The position numbers and the translations under genes are program-made. This document shows, piece after piece, positions 41,909-41,948 of a DNA stretch of 41,948 bases; position 1 is the stretch's first letter, and the number at the start of each line of letters is the position of its first letter. A model generated the notes under the pieces. The model did no database searches. It was not told the origin of the DNA and saw nothing but the letters and a program-made list of their open reading frames with translations. The DNA lies in contig SVKF01000004.1 of NCBI GenBank assembly GCA_015068605.1, positions 1 to 41,948 of the forward strand, in the 5' to 3' direction. The DNA comes from Oscillospiraceae bacterium. GTDB lineage: Bacteria > Bacillota > Clostridia > Monoglobales > Monoglobaceae.

Positions 41909-41937
41909 ATTCTGAATAGTTATCTTTTGACTGTCAA
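41909..41937 (-). promoter_or_regulatory. Likely promoter of the DUF2156-GNAT-malQ-decarboxylase operon
   Basis: On the minus strand a perfect TTGACA (41937-41932), 17 bases and a weak CAGAAT -10 (41914-41909). Initiation would be near 41902, 16 bases before the first ATG. Confidence 0.55.
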
Positions 41938-41948
41938 TCAGATTATAC

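Overview
The window is low-GC DNA from a Gram-positive, very probably endospore-forming Clostridia (Oscillospirales/Lachnospirales-like). The evidence is a chain of Clostridia-type neighbourhoods (lysA / site-2 protease / scpA / scpB / DUF2953 / gerW-ytfJ / dacF / rluB; nfnAB / nudix / zapA / U32 / maf / mreBCD / PBP2 / minCDE), strong Shine-Dalgarno sites, sigma-A promoters with 17-bp spacers, and a sodium-pumping biotin decarboxylase. The first 42 bases form a perfect palindrome that ends a beta-mannosidase-like gene early. This looks like a contig-end fold-back rather than real sequence. I see no tRNA, rRNA, CRISPR array or transposase.

Region 1 (1-6840) is a sugar-utilisation island: a truncated GH2 beta-mannosidase-like gene, two AraC regulators, and a divergent + strand pair. 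The pair encodes an L-arabinose-isomerase-fold enzyme with all four expected metal ligands and a 707-residue protein I cannot assign to a family.

Region 2 (6839-21861, all minus strand) is housekeeping. A metallo-beta-lactamase-fold hydrolase has its own promoter. A very long, tightly overlapping run then goes nfnA-nfnB-nudix-zapA-U32-NusG_II-Gx-maf-mreB-mreC-mreD-PBP2-minC, joining NADPH/ferredoxin balance to wall elongation and division placement. A separate promoter drives minD-minE, followed by mgsA and tcdA.

Region 3 (21950-24270) is an accessory block of two secreted proteins (ricin-lectin/SH3-like, and copper-amine-oxidase-N/NPCBM-like). It is flanked by two copies of the same terminator-containing repeat. 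Upstream of the two genes is a 238-nt segment with its own promoter, several nested long-range helices and a terminator. It is the best candidate in the window for an undescribed structured RNA or attenuator.

Region 4 (24272-32675) holds a HI0933-type flavoprotein and a biotin-dependent sodium-pump operon (rluB-mmdA-oadG-biotin carrier-oadB-oadA/pycB). The pump operon carries both a 12S-type and a 5S-type carboxyltransferase. DacF carboxypeptidase lies upstream.

Region 5 (32737-41886) holds the gerW-DUF2953-scpB-scpA-M50-lysA operon and a second operon of a DUF2156 protein, a GNAT, malQ and an Orn/Lys/Arg decarboxylase. Three consecutive hairpins lie between the GNAT gene and malQ.
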